From CAIWHR01 sp963717695 (GTDB lineage: Bacteria > Pseudomonadota > Gammaproteobacteria > Burkholderiales > Casimicrobiaceae): a stretch of DNA of 64,000 nt. Positions within the stretch are counted from its first letter, which is position 1, and every line of letters begins with the position of its first letter. The stretch lies in the NCBI GenBank assembly GCA_963717695.1, contig CAVQWR010000003.1, forward strand, positions 806,001 through 870,000, in the 5' to 3' direction. Below the pieces are notes generated by a model that saw nothing but the letters and a program-made list of their open reading frames with translations, was not told where the DNA came from and made no database searches. Below are positions 19,446 through 29,549 of this stretch, piece after piece. The translations under genes and the position numbers were made by a program.

Positions 19446-20285
19446 TCAGGCGGCGGCGACGTCGGGTGCGGCGGACGACGCGTGCGCGGCTTCCATGCGC
19501 CGCAGCATCTCGCCCGCAAGCGCGAGATACGCCTGCGCACCCTTGGAGTTCTTGTCGAGATGCAACGCCGGAATGCCGTGCGATGGCGCCTCGGCGAGCC
19601 GCACGTTGCGCGGCACCACGGTGCGGAAGAGCTTGTCGCCAAAGTGACGCTCGAGCTCGGCGGCGACGTTCTGCGCGAGCGTGTTGCGCGGGTCGTACAT
19701 CGTGCGCAGCAGGCCCTCGATCTCGAGCCGCGGATTGAGATGCGCGCGCACCTTCTTGACCGTCTGCACGAGGTCGGACAGCCCTTCGAGCGCGTAGTAC
19801 TCGCACTGCATCGGGATCAGCACCGAGTCGGCGGCGCAGAGGCCGTTCAGCGTCAGCAGCGACAACGACGGCGGGCAGTCGAGCAGGATGAAATCGTATT
19901 CCGGCGCGACCTCGGTGATCGCCGCGCGCATCGATTGGAGCGCTTCCGCGAGCGCGTCCTTCAGGCGCATCTCGCGCTCGGGCAGCTCGACCAGCTCCAC
20001 TTCGGCGCCGGCGAGCTCGCGATTCGCCGGCACGAGATCGAAGCCGCCCGACGGCGAGGCGACGCGCACGTCGGAGATCTTGCGCTCGCCGAGCAGCACC
20101 TGATACACGGTGGCGGAAAATGAACGCTTGTCGAGGCCGGCGCCGGTCGTCGCGTTGCCCTGCGGATCGAGATCGACCAGCAGCACGCGCCGCTTCATCG
20201 CGACGAGGGACGCCGCGAGGTTGACCGCGGTCGTGGTCTTGCCGACGCCGCCCTTCTGGTTCGCGACTGCGATGATGCGGGTCAA
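19446..20285 (-). CDS. parA: Chromosome-partitioning ATPase ParA (Soj)
   Basis: A 279-aa deviant Walker ATPase that positions origins with ParB. KGGVGKTTTAVN at about residues 11-22 is the deviant Walker A. FILLDCPPSLSLLTLN is the Walker B region, and MYDPRNTLAQNV is a family motif. The start is a TTG at 20283-20285 that overlaps the rsmG stop (TTGA) and is preceded by CGGAGAACGGA. No in-frame ATG lies ahead of IIAVANQKGG, so TTG is the only plausible start. It is intact, unlike its neighbour rsmG. Confidence 0.96.
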   Translation of the reverse strand: MTRIIAVANQKGGVGKTTTAVNLAASLVAMKRRVLLVDLDPQGNATTGAGLDKRSFSATVYQVLLGERKISDVRVASPSGGFDLVPANRELAGAEVELVELPEREMRLKDALAEALQSMRAAITEVAPEYDFILLDCPPSLSLLTLNGLCAADSVLIPMQCEYYALEGLSDLVQTVKKVRAHLNPRLEIEGLLRTMYDPRNTLAQNVAAELERHFGDKLFRTVVPRNVRLAEAPSHGIPALHLDKNSKGAQAYLALAGEMLRRMEAAHASSAAPDVAAA

Positions 20286-20931
20286 TCCGTTCTCCGTGAG
20301 GCGGGGGCGATGAGGACGAGGTGGCGGGCGGCGTCGAGGCCGGGCACCTTGAGCGCCGGGGCGGCCACGACGCGATACGACGCCGGCAGCCGCGCGATCT
20401 CGTCGGCGGGATGCTCGCCCTTCATGGCATAGAGGCGCCCTTCCGGCGCGAGATGACGTGCCCGCGGCCGCGGCGAAGTCGGCGAGATCGGCGAAGGCGC
20501 GCGAGATGACGACGTCGAATCGCGCCGCAGGCGCATAGTCTTCGCTCCGCTCATGCACGACCTCGACATTGGCGAGGCCAAGCTCGATCACCGCCTGCTG
20601 CAGGAACGCGGTCTTCTTCTGGCTGCTGTCGATCAGCACGAACTGCGCATCCGGGCGCGCGAGCGCCAACGGAATGCCGGGCACGCCGGGACCGCTGCCG
20701 ACGTCGAGCACGCGCAATCCCCGCGCGCGCCGGGAGATGCGGCAGCACCGACAACGCGTCGAGCACGTGATGCGTGACCATCTGCTCGGGCTCGCGGATC
20801 GCCGTGAGGTTGTAGGTGCGGTTCCATTTTGCAAGCAGGCGCAGAAACGCGCCCAGCTTGTTGCGCGCGGTCTTGTCGAGAACGGCGCCGCCAGCCGCCG
20901 CCTGCTCGGAGAGCCCCTGCTCCAGATCCAT
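20282..20931 (-). CDS. rsmG: 16S rRNA (guanine527-N7)-methyltransferase, two frameshifts
   Basis: An S-adenosylmethionine-dependent enzyme of about 216 aa that modifies G527 of 16S rRNA. The N-terminus contains LLAKWNRTYNLTAIREPEQM. The SAM motif VLDVGSGPGVPGIPLA, then FDVVISRAFADL, then HLAPEGRLYAMKG and a C-terminal RHLVLIAPA are all recognisable but lie in three frames. The breaks are near 20735-20750 and 20450-20470, both in GC-only runs. The ATG at 20929-20931 is eight bases after the mnmG stop; a GTG at 20943 is an alternative. Its 3' end overlaps the TTG of parA. Confidence 0.9.
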
Positions 20932-20939
20932 GGCGGCGA

Positions 20940-22863
20940 TCACGCGGAGCGCCGCTTCGACGGCGTGCGTGGCGGCATCAGCTGCAGGCGCTTCAGATGC
21001 ACGAGCAGGAGCGAGATCGCCGCAGGCGTGATGCCCGAGATGCGCGCCGCCTGGCCGAGCGTATCCGGCTTGTGCAGGTTGAGCTTCTGCTGCACTTCGG
21101 TCGAGAGTCCGCGCACGCTGCGGTAGTCGAGATCGGCGGGCAGCGCGAGCGTCTCCTGCGCGCGATGCCGCACGATCTCGTCGCGCTGGCGATCGATGTA
21201 GCCCGAATACTTGATCGACGTCTCGACCTGCGCGGCCACGACGTCGTCATCGACCGCGGTAGCCGGAGGCGGTGATCGTCGCGAGCGCCGCATACGTGAC
21301 GCCCGGGCGGCGCAGCAGTTCCGCGAGCGAGTACTCGCGCTCGATCGGCATGCCGAGCACGCGCTCCGCATCGTGCGTCGCGACCACGTTGGGATTCACG
21401 TATGTCGAGTTGAGCCGCTCGATTTCGCGCGCGACGGCGTCGCGCTTGCGCGCATGGGCATCCCAGCGCGCGTCGTCGACGACGCCCAGACGGCGGCCCG
21501 CTTCGGTGAGGCGAAGATCCGCGTTGTCCTCGCGCAGCTGCAGCCGATACTCGGCGCGCGACGTGAACATCCGGTAGGGCTCGCTTACGCCGCGCGTGAC
21601 GAGATCGTCGACCAGCACGCCGAGATATGCTTCGTCGCGCCGCGGGCACCAGCCTTCATCGTTGGCGGCGAAACGGCCGGCGTTGATGCCGGCGAGGATT
21701 CCCTGCGCCGCCGCTTCTTCGTATCCGGTCGTGCCGTTGATCTGGCCGGCGAAGAAGAGACCGCGGATCGCCTTGGTCTCGAGCGTCGCATGCAGGCCGC
21801 GCGGATCGAAGTAATCGTATTCGATCGAGTAGCCGGGCCGCAGGATGTGCGCGTTTTCGCACCCTTGCATCGAGCGCACGAGGGCCAGCTGCACGTCGAA
21901 CGGCAGCGACGTCGAGATTCCGTTGGGATAGATCTCGTGGGTCGCGAGGCCTTCGGGCTCGAGAAAGATCTGATGGCTGTCGCGCTCGGCGAAGCGCACC
22001 ACCTTGTCCTCGATCGACGGGCAGTAGCGCGGCCCCACGCCCTTGATCACGCCGGTGAAAAGCGGCGAGCGGTCGAGCCCGCCGCGGATGATCTCGTGCG
22101 TGCGCGCGTTGGTGTGCGTGATCCAGCACGGCAGCTGCCGCGGATGCATCGCGCGCGTTCCCATGAAGCTCATCACCGGCTCGGGATCGTCGCCCGGCTG
22201 CACTTCGAGTGCCGAGAAATCGATGGTGCGGCCGTCGAGGCGCGGCGGCGTGCCCGTCTTCAGGCGTCCGACGCCGAGGTCGAGTTCGCGCAGTCGCGCG
22301 CCGAGCGTCTTGGCCGACGGGTCGCCGGCACGGCCGGCCTCGTAATGGTCGAGCCCGACGTGGATGAGGCCGGACAGGAAGGTTCCGGTCGTGAGCACCA
22401 CCGCGTCGGCCTCGAAGACGATCCCGATTTGCGTGACGACGCCAGTCACGCGCGGCGTGCCGTCGCGGTCCTCGATAGTGAGGTCGTCGACAGGTTGCTG
22501 GAACAGCGTGAGGTTCGGCTGATTCTCGAGGCGCGCGCGGATCGCCTGGCGGTAGAGCACCCGGTCGGCCTGCGCCCGCGTCGCGCGCACCGCGGGACCC
22601 TTGCTGGAGTTGAGCGTCCGGAACTGGATGCCAGCCTCGTCGGTGGCAAGGGCCATCGCGCCGCCCAGCGCGTCGACTTCGCGGACGAGGTGCCCTTTGC
22701 CGATGCCGCCAATCGACGGGTTGCACGACATCTGCCCCAGCGTCTCGATATTGTGCGTGAGGAGCAGCGTGCGCCGGCCCATTCGCGCCGATGCGAGCGC
22801 CGCCTCCGTGCCGGCGTGGCCGCCGCCGACGACGATGACATCGAATCGAGTCTGGAATATCAT
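20940..22863 (-). CDS. mnmG: tRNA uridine-5-carboxymethylaminomethyl modification enzyme MnmG (GidA), frameshifted
   Basis: The FAD-dependent partner of MnmE in modifying U34 of tRNA, about 640 aa. The N-terminal FAD motif is VVGGGHAGTEAALASARMG. Signatures include CNPSIGGIGKGHLVREVD, GPRYCPSIEDKV and INGTTGYEEAAAQG. The C-terminal helical domain (VDDDVVAAQVETSIKYSGYI) is out of frame with the rest: the break lies near 21255-21262, after LATITASGYR. The span is 1924 nt (3n+1). The ATG at 22861-22863 is the only sensible start. It leads the mnmG-rsmG-parA-parB cluster. Confidence 0.95.
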
Positions 22864-23059
22864 GATTTTAAAGGGGTTTTTACAATCGCGGCGCTCTCCT
22901 GCCGGCACGCAGAGCGAGGGCGAATGATACGCTCGGCCGACGCATCGCGGAAGAAGGAAATGACGGCCGACTGCATGGCGCGAAGCCGCGCGGGAACCGG
23001 TGCGGCGAACCGCCCGCCTCCGAACAGGCGCCACACGGCCGAAGCTCATCTTTGCGGAC

Positions 23060-23073
23060 GTTTCACGTGGAAC
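23060..23073. promoter_or_regulatory. parS-type site 1
   Basis: GTTTCACGTGGAAC is a hybrid of the two half-sites seen in sites 2 and 3 and differs from a perfect palindrome at one position pair. The bacterial parS consensus is TGTTTCACGTGAAACA. It lies about 200 bp upstream of mnmG, and parB is encoded in the same cluster. Confidence 0.8.
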
Positions 23074-23120
23074 CTCGGCCGCCGCCGAATGCGCCGGCAC
23101 GACGATCCGACCGCATCGAC

Positions 23121-23134
23121 GTTCCACGTGGAAC
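23121..23134. promoter_or_regulatory. parS-type site 2 (perfect palindrome)
   Basis: GTTCCACGTGGAAC is a perfect 14-bp palindrome with the invariant CACGTG core. It begins 61 bp after site 1, about six helical turns, so the sites would face the same side of the DNA. Confidence 0.82.
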
Positions 23135-23241
23135 CTGGCTTCGGTCCCCCGCCGCCGCACGCCCGCTACGATCGGCCGGCGCCATGGACTCAGGACCGCA
23201 GCGGCGACCGGCGGCGCCGGAGTCCGCGCGCGGGTGCCGGG

Positions 23242-23255
23242 GTTCCACGTGAAAC
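23242..23255. promoter_or_regulatory. parS-type site 3
   Basis: GTTCCACGTGAAAC is site 1 in reverse orientation. It begins 121 bp after site 2, twice the first interval, and lies 92 bp before the pfkB start. Confidence 0.8.
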
Positions 23256-23346
23256 GCTCCGGGCCCTGGGGTACCCTTCCACCGATGGAACGCCAGCGGC
23301 CACACGCTCGATTGCCGGCTCGCGCCGGTCGGCACGGGGATTGAGG

Positions 23347-24258
23347 ATGATCCGAATCCTTTGCCTCGGCATGTCCGCCATGGATGCGATCTATCGCGTT
23401 GCCGCGATCCCGACCGTGCCCACCAAGATTTTGGCGACCGGTTTCAGCGAGTGCGGCGGCGGCATGGCCGCCAACGCCAGCGTGGCGGTGGCGCGGCTGG
23501 GCGGGACGTGCCACTACTGGGGGCGGGTCGGCGCGGACGCCCTGGGGGAGCGCATCCTTGCCGATCTGGCGCGCGAAGGGGTTGACGTCGGCACCGTGCG
23601 GCGTGTCCCCGGCTGCGCATCCCCATCGGCGGCGATTCTGATCGCACCCGACGGCGAACGGCTGGTCTGCGCCTACAACGATCCGGCGCTCGATCCGGAC
23701 CCGGCCTGGCTTCCGCTGGCGGCGGTCGCCAGCTTCCAGGGCGTGCTGGTCGACGTCCGCTGGCCGGCCGGTGCGCGCGCCGTGCTCGGCGCCGCTCGCG
23801 CGGGCGGGAAGGTCGCCGTGCTGGACGGCGACGTGGGCCCTCCCGAGGCGATCCTGGAGCTCGCCGGCCGGGCGACGCATGCCATGTTCTCCGAGCCCGG
23901 ACTGGCGGCGCTCTGCGGCACCGACGACCCGGGGGCGGGCCTCGCCCGCGTCGCCGCGCGGACTGCCGCAATCGTCGGCGTCACGCTCGGCGCGGCCGGA
24001 TTCCTGTGGCGGGACGGGAGCGCGGAGCGTTACGTCCCCGCGCCGCGGGTCGCCGCCGTCGACACGCTGGCGGCCGGCGACGTGTGGCACGGCGCCTTTA
24101 CCTTGGCGTTGGCGGAGGGCTCGGAGGTCGCCGCTGCCGCGCTTTTTGCCAATGCGGCCGCGGCGCTGAAATGCACCCGACCTGGTGGACGAGCCGGCGC
24201 GCCGCGCCGCGACGAAGTCACGGCTGCGATGCGCATCGCCAACAATTTAATCAGCTAA
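23347..24258 (+). CDS. PfkB-family carbohydrate kinase
   Basis: A 303-aa ribokinase-fold sugar kinase. The N-terminal substrate motif GGMAANASVAVARLGG (about residues 38-53) and the C-terminal anion-hole/catalytic motif DTLAAGDVWHGAF are present. The catalytic Asp is retained, though the usual GAGD reads AAGD here and Trp replaces Phe after the Val. The middle is strand-rich and lacks insertions. The ATG at 23347 follows TTGAGG. It is divergent from mnmG across the parS region and converges on pckG. The substrate cannot be read; ribose, fructose or a sulfosugar are possible. Confidence 0.87.
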   Translation: MIRILCLGMSAMDAIYRVAAIPTVPTKILATGFSECGGGMAANASVAVARLGGTCHYWGRVGADALGERILADLAREGVDVGTVRRVPGCASPSAAILIAPDGERLVCAYNDPALDPDPAWLPLAAVASFQGVLVDVRWPAGARAVLGAARAGGKVAVLDGDVGPPEAILELAGRATHAMFSEPGLAALCGTDDPGAGLARVAARTAAIVGVTLGAAGFLWRDGSAERYVPAPRVAAVDTLAAGDVWHGAFTLALAEGSEVAAAALFANAAAALKCTRPGGRAGAPRRDEVTAAMRIANNLIS

Positions 24259-24310
24259 AGCAAGCACTTGCGGTCATAACAGCGAGCGGCTGCAACTCCG
24301 ATGTGAGCAC

Positions 24311-26153
24311 TTACCCCGCGATGCGCTCGCCCAGTCGCGCGCGTTCCGCGGCCAACGCCGCCGGGACGCTTGGCGCCGAGCTTCGCGAACAGCGCGTCGT
24401 GGGCGGCGAGTTCGCGCTGCCACATCGCGCCGTCAACCTTCATCACCTGCGCGAACTTTTCCGGCGGGAAGTCGAGTCCGGCCCAATTGAGATCCGCGTA
24501 CGCGGGCTCGAAGCCGAGCGGCGTCTCGATCGCATGGGCGCGGCCGTGACAGCGCTCGACGATCCACTGCAGCACCCGCATGTTCTGGCCGAATCCCGGC
24601 CACGCGAACTTGCCGGCGTCGTCGGTGCGGAACCAGTTGACGTTGAAGATCCGCGGCGGCGCAGCGACCGACTTTCCCATCGCGAGCCAATGCGCGAAAT
24701 AGTCGCCGACGTGGTAACCGCAGAACGGCAGCATCGCGAAGGGGTCGCGCCGCACCTCGCCCACCTTTCCCGCGGCGGCGGCGGTCGTTTCCGATCCCAT
24801 CGTCGCGGCCTTGTACACGCCGTCGGCCCAGGATGACGCTTCGACGACCAGCGGCAGCGTGTCGCTGCGGCGGCCGCCGAAGACGAACGCGGTGATCGGC
24901 ACGCCGTCCGGACTGTTCCAGTGCGGATCGAGCGACGGGCACTGGATCGCCGCGACGGTGAAGCGCGAATTGGGATGCGCCGCCTTGCGGCCGCACTCGG
25001 GCGTCCAGTCGTTGCCCTGCCAGTCGATGAGATGCGACGGCGGCGTCTTGGTCATGCCCTCCCACCAGACGTCGCCGTCGTCGGTGAGCGCGACGTTGGT
25101 GAAGATGACGTTCTCGCGCAGCATCTCCATCGCATTCGGATTCGATTCCTGCGACGTGCCCGGCGCGACGCCGAAGTAGCCGGCCTCGGGGTTGATCGCG
25201 TAGAACTTGCCGTCGGCGTGGGGCTTGATCCACGCGATGTCGTCGCCGATCGTCGTCACCCGCCATCCGTCGAAGCCCTGCGGCGGAATCAGCATCGCGA
25301 AATTGGTCTTTCCGCAGGCGGACGGAAATGCCGCGCACACGTAGGTCTTCTCGCCCGCCGGCGACGTCACGCCCAGGATCAGCATGTGCTCGGCGAGCCA
25401 GCCCTGGTCGCGGCCCATCACCGACGCGATGCGCAGCGCGAAGCACTTCTTGCCGAGCAGCGCGTTGCCGCCGTAGCCGGAGCCGTAGCTCCAGATCTCG
25501 CGCGTCTCCGGAAAATGGACGATGTACTTGTGCTCGTCGTTGCTGGGCCACGCGACGTCCTGCTGTCCCGGCTCGAGCGGCGCGCCGACCGAATGCACGC
25601 ACGGAACGAACGGGCCGTCGGTGCCGAGCACCGCGAACACCGCGCGCCCCATGCGCGTCATGATGCGCATGTTCACGACGACGTAGGCGCTGTCCGAGAT
25701 CTCGATGCCGACGTGCGAGATGTGGCTGCCGATCGGGCCCATCGAGAACGGCACGACGTACATCGTGCGGCCGCGCATGCAGCCGTCGAAGAGTCCGTCG
25801 ATGGTCTTGCGCATCTCGGCAGGGGCGACCCAGTTGTTGGTGGGGCCGGCGTTCTCCTCGCGCTCGCAGCAGATGAACGTGCGGTCCTCGACGCGCGCGA
25901 CGTCGGACGGCTCGGAGCGCGCGAGAAAACTGTTCGGCCGCTTTGCCGGATTGAGCCGCGTCAGCGTGCCCGCCGCCACCATTTCCGCGCAGAGGCGGTC
26001 GTATTCGTCCTCGCTGCCGTCGCACCACACGATGCGCTCGGGCTTCGTGAGCGCCGCCATGTCGCGCACCCACGCAAGGGCCCTCGCGTGCTGGACGTAG
26101 TCGGGAGCGGCAACCGAAGCCGCCAATGCGGAAAGTGCGGGAGAAGGATTCAT
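24311..26153 (-). CDS. pckG: Phosphoenolpyruvate carboxykinase (GTP), frameshifted near the C-terminus
   Basis: A gluconeogenic enzyme that converts oxaloacetate and GTP to PEP, GDP and CO2; expected length about 613 aa. The GTP-type signature FPSACGKTNFAML (P-loop) and the DDIAWIKP metal-binding motif are present. So are the family motifs RIFNVNWFRTD and FAWPGFGQNMRVL. The protein is intact up to LFAKLGAKRP. Near 24360 one extra G shifts the frame and would add a spurious tail. In the restored frame it ends ALAAERARLGERIAG at TAA 24311-24313. The start ATG at 26151-26153 follows AGGA. It sits upstream of no cotranscribed partner and converges on pfkB. Confidence 0.95.
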
Positions 26154-26284
26154 GCGCGACCTGCGTGACGTGAGCGGAACGCCGCATCCAAGAGTGACCC
26201 GGATATCGATGCGGTAATCGGAAAGGTTAGCACGCGCGGGACGGCTGTCGGAAGCCGCGAAACGCCGCGGCCGGCCCGGTGGCC

Positions 26285-27082
26285 TTACCGATTGCCGCGG
26301 AGCGCCACCATGAAGCGCCGGCGAAACGGGTAAAGAACGCGACCGTCCGCGAGCGCCGGATATGCCGGCGCGACGCGCGCGTGCAAATCCGCGACGAACT
26401 CCAGCTGCGCATTCGCATCGAGCTGTGACAGGTACGGCGTCAGCGCGGTTCCACGCATCCACGCGACGACCGGATGCTCGCCGCCTTGCGCCTGCGCCAG
26501 GACATGCACGTACTCGGTGGTCCAGAGATCGACCGACTCCGCATGCGGCGCGAGCCAGCGGAAATAGTCCGCGGCCGGGGCGACCGGCGCCGGCCGCAGC
26601 CGTCGGGCGAACTGCTCGCGCCAGCGCGGGCTCGTCACCGTGTCGGCGAGCGCCCGGTGCGACGGCGCGGCGAAGTTGTCCGGCATCTGCACCGCCATCA
26701 CGCATCCGGGCGCGAGCGCGACAAATAGCCGCGGGAACAGCACGGCATGATCGTCCTGCCAGTGCAGCGCCGCATTGCTGAAGAGAAGGTCCACGGCACC
26801 AGGCGGCGGCGACCAGTGCGCGATGTCGGCCTCCCGCCATTCGATCTGCATCTCCTTGGGTGTCGACGCGCGCGCCTGCGCGAGCATCTCGGACGAGAGG
26901 TCGATGCCTGTGATCGCCGCATCGGGCCAGCGCTGGGCGAGCAGGCGAGTCACGTTGCCCGCGCCGCACCCGAGGTCCACGATGGCCGCCGGCGCCGGCA
27001 AGGGAACGCGCGCCACGAGGTCGGTCGCGGGGCGGCTGCGCTCGTCGGCGAATCTGAGGTACTGCTCCGGATTCCACGTCAT
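26285..27082 (-). CDS. tam: Trans-aconitate 2-methyltransferase
   Basis: A 265-aa SAM-dependent enzyme that methylates trans-aconitate, a by-product of citrate-cycle aconitate. The N-terminus MTWNPEQYLRFADERSRPA is characteristic of the family. The SAM-binding motif VDLGCGAGNVTRLLAQRWP and the acidic GIDLSSEML follow. LLFSNAALHWQDDH is also typical. The ATG at 27080-27082 overlaps the stop of the AbrB-family gene (ATGA), so the two are translationally coupled at the end of the mnmE-abrB-tam run. Confidence 0.93.
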   Translation of the reverse strand: MTWNPEQYLRFADERSRPATDLVARVPLPAPAAIVDLGCGAGNVTRLLAQRWPDAAITGIDLSSEMLAQARASTPKEMQIEWREADIAHWSPPPGAVDLLFSNAALHWQDDHAVLFPRLFVALAPGCVMAVQMPDNFAAPSHRALADTVTSPRWREQFARRLRPAPVAPAADYFRWLAPHAESVDLWTTEYVHVLAQAQGGEHPVVAWMRGTALTPYLSQLDANAQLEFVADLHARVAPAYPALADGRVLYPFRRRFMVALRGNR

Positions 27083-28137
27083 CGCCCGCCTCCTTCGCGC
27101 CGCCGCCACCATCCGCGCATGCGTCCGAATAGCGGGGCCGTCAACAGCAGCAGCACGACGAGCCGCGTCACGTGAAACGCCGTGACGAACGGGACGCCGA
27201 GCTGCAGCGCCTTCGCCGTGATGCACATCTCCGCGATGCCGCCTGGCGCCATGCCGAGCGAAATCGTCGCGGGATTCTCGCTTGCGATCGTCGCGAGCAG
27301 CCATCCGAACGCAACGGCAATGACGATCGCCAGGAGCACCGTCACGACGACCGCGCCCACGAAGCGCGGCGCACCGCGCAAAAATTCGCGACTGAAGCGC
27401 GCACCGAGCGCGCAGCCCAGAAGACACTGGCCGGCATTGGTCGCGAGCGTCGGCATCGCCGAGAAATGCACGTCGAGCGCCGTCAGCGGAATCGCAACGG
27501 CCAGCGATCCCAGCACGAACGCGTTCGGCAGCTTGAGCCGCTGCGCGACCGCGCTGCCGGCGAGCGTGGCGAGCATGAGCAACGCCAGACCTTGTGCGCG
27601 GAACTCGGCGGTGCCCGGTATGTAGAGGTCGCCGCCGTGCAGGCCGAGCAGCACGTACGCGGCCGGGACCACCAGCACGACGATCATGATGCGCAGGCTC
27701 TGTGCCGCGGCGACGCGGTCGGTGCGCGCGCCAAACTGCTCGGAGAGGATCGTCATTTCCGCGGCGCCGCCTGGCACGCTCGCGAAGATTCCCGTCGTGA
27801 GATCGAGCCGCGCGAGGCGCGCGAGCATCACGCCGGCCGCATAGCCGAGCGCGATGGCGAAGAGCGCGCCGGCGACGAAGAGCGGCCACGATCCGGCGAC
27901 TTCGCGCACGACCTGCGGCGTGAAATACAGCCCGAGCGCGGTGCCGATGATCCATTGCCCGAAGTGACGCCCGCCCGGCGCCGCCGCGACCTCCACGCCC
28001 GCGACGCGCAGCAGCGCGAGCACGAGGAGCGGCCCCAGCATCCAGGGAATCGGCGTGTGCATCCATGCGAACGCGTAGCCGGCGCCCGCGCCGATGGCGA
28101 GCCCCGCAATCCAGTCGCGCGGCGCCGGCCGCTTCAT
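27079..28137 (-). CDS. AbrB-family (PF05145) integral membrane protein
   Basis: A 352-aa membrane protein with about ten hydrophobic helices and an internal duplication. Matching VPGGAAEMTILSEQFGA and APGGIAEMCITAKALQ segments occur in the two halves. The family is sometimes labelled a putative ammonia monooxygenase or AbrB protein, but no enzymatic or transport role is established to my knowledge. I chose the ATG at 28137 over 28149 because it forms an ATGA overlap with the mnmE stop. It is unrelated to the DNA-binding AbrB regulator of Bacillus. Confidence 0.85.
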   Translation of the reverse strand: MKRPAPRDWIAGLAIGAGAGYAFAWMHTPIPWMLGPLLVLALLRVAGVEVAAAPGGRHFGQWIIGTALGLYFTPQVVREVAGSWPLFVAGALFAIALGYAAGVMLARLARLDLTTGIFASVPGGAAEMTILSEQFGARTDRVAAAQSLRIMIVVLVVPAAYVLLGLHGGDLYIPGTAEFRAQGLALLMLATLAGSAVAQRLKLPNAFVLGSLAVAIPLTALDVHFSAMPTLATNAGQCLLGCALGARFSREFLRGAPRFVGAVVVTVLLAIVIAVAFGWLLATIASENPATISLGMAPGGIAEMCITAKALQLGVPFVTAFHVTRLVVLLLLTAPLFGRMRGWWRRREGGGR

Positions 28138-29510
28138 TTGCCGATGCAAAAGCGCGAAAAGATGACGCCGAGGAGATCGTCCGCGGTGAACTCGCCGGTG
28201 ATCGCCGTGAGCGCGCCCTGCGCCTCGCGCAGCTCCTCGGCGACAAGCTCCAGCGCAGGTGCGGTCGTCGCAAGATGCTCGCGTGCGCGCGCGAGATGCA
28301 AGGCGGCGGCGCGCAACGCCGTCAGGTGCCGCTCGCGCGCGAGGAATGTGCCTTCCATCTCCTCGTGCGTGCCCGCGAGCTCGAGCATCGCGTGGCGCAG
28401 CAGCGCCACGCCCTCCCCTGTCTTCGCCGACAGCCAGACGTGTCGCGTCGCCGCCGCGTGGCCCGAGGCCATCGTCTTCGGCGGCAGCGCGAGAAGGTCG
28501 ATCTTGTTGTGCACGACGATGTGCGGCAGCGCGGACGGCAGCCGCGCAAGGATCTCGGCATCGGCGGCGTCGAGCCCCGCCTCGCCCGCCTTAGCGTCGA
28601 CCATGACCAGCGCGACGTTGGCGCGCGCGACGGCGGCCCACGTCCGCTCGATGCCTATCGCTTCGACCGGATCGTCGGTCGGGCGCAGGCCCGCGGTGTC
28701 GATCACCGCGAGCGGTATGCCGCGGATCTCGACATCGCGTGTCACCGCATCGCGTGTCGTGCCGGGAATCGGCGTGACGATCGCCGCATCCTCGCCCGCC
28801 AGCTGGTTGAGGAGACTCGACTTGCCGACATTGGGACGTCCGATCAGCACCGCGGTCAGGCCGTCCCGAAGCAGCGCGCCCCGAGCGGCTCGCTCCAGTA
28901 TTTCCCGGATGCGCGCCTGCAGCGCATCGAGTCGCCCCGATGTGTCGGCGGCGCGGACGAAGTCAATGTCCTCGTCGGGAAAGTCCAGCGCGGCCTCGAT
29001 CAGCATGCGAAGCTCGATCAGTGCCTCCACCATCGCGTCGATCGCGCGCGAGAACTCCCCGGAAAGGCTGCGCACCGCGGCGCGCGCGGCGGTCGTCGTC
29101 GCCGCATCGATGAGATCGGCGACGCTCTCGGCCTGCACGAGGTCGAGCTTGCCATTGAGGAATGCGCGCCGCGTGAACTCGCCGGGCTCCGCGAGTCGCG
29201 CGCCGAGCTCGACGCAGCGCGCGAGCACGAGGCGAAGCACGGAGGGGCCGCCGTGACCGTGCAGCTCGAGGACCGCCTCGCCGGTGTAGGAATGAGGTGC
29301 AGGAAAGAAAAGGGCGAGGCCCGTGTCGAGCGCCTCGCCCGACGCGCCGCGGAACGTCGCCGCGGTCGCGACGCGCGGCACCAGCGTGCGTCCCACGATG
29401 CCCAGAATGGCATCGTCCACCGCAGGTCCGGAGACGCGGACGATGCCGATGCCGCCGCGCCCCGGCGCGGTGGCGATCGCGGCAATCGTGTCGGGCGCGG
29501 GGTCGGTCAT
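28134..29510 (-). CDS. mnmE: tRNA modification GTPase MnmE (TrmE)
   Basis: A 458-aa GTPase that works with MnmG on tRNA wobble uridine. The N-terminal tetrahydrofolate-binding domain starts DTIAAIATAPGRGGIGIVRV. The G domain has GRPNVGKSSLLNQLAG, PGTTRDAV, DTAGL and HNKIDLL. The C-terminal signature is FCIGK, with the catalytic Cys. The start ATG at 29508-29510 is 39 nt after the yidC stop. Position after yidC is the standard betaproteobacterial order. Confidence 0.97.
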   Translation of the reverse strand: MTDPAPDTIAAIATAPGRGGIGIVRVSGPAVDDAILGIVGRTLVPRVATAATFRGASGEALDTGLALFFPAPHSYTGEAVLELHGHGGPSVLRLVLARCVELGARLAEPGEFTRRAFLNGKLDLVQAESVADLIDAATTTAARAAVRSLSGEFSRAIDAMVEALIELRMLIEAALDFPDEDIDFVRAADTSGRLDALQARIREILERAARGALLRDGLTAVLIGRPNVGKSSLLNQLAGEDAAIVTPIPGTTRDAVTRDVEIRGIPLAVIDTAGLRPTDDPVEAIGIERTWAAVARANVALVMVDAKAGEAGLDAADAEILARLPSALPHIVVHNKIDLLALPPKTMASGHAAATRHVWLSAKTGEGVALLRHAMLELAGTHEEMEGTFLARERHLTALRAAALHLARAREHLATTAPALELVAEELREAQGALTAITGEFTADDLLGVIFSRFCIGK

Positions 29511-29549
29511 CGCGCCGCCATTATCGCGCCGCCGCTGCCCGGGCCGGTG

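Larger units (their letters stand above)
22864..23346. other. Non-coding region carrying the parS cluster between mnmG and pfkB
   Basis: The region is 483 bases between two divergent genes. No protein-coding frame in it looks real. Its right-hand half (from 23060) contains three CACGTG-centred parS-type palindromes. The 25 bases next to mnmG are AT-rich (tgattttaaaggggttttta) and probably hold the mnmG promoter. Confidence 0.7.

Noticed and set aside
20940..24258. Prophage or genomic island around the mnmG-pfkB gap
   Set aside because: There is no integrase, transposase, tRNA or repeat boundary, and base use matches the flanks; the region is explained by parS sites.
27165..27180. Fourth parS-like site (tcacgtgaaac) within the AbrB-family gene
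   Set aside because: The left half does not match, the site is inside a coding sequence, and it scores well below the three upstream of mnmG.
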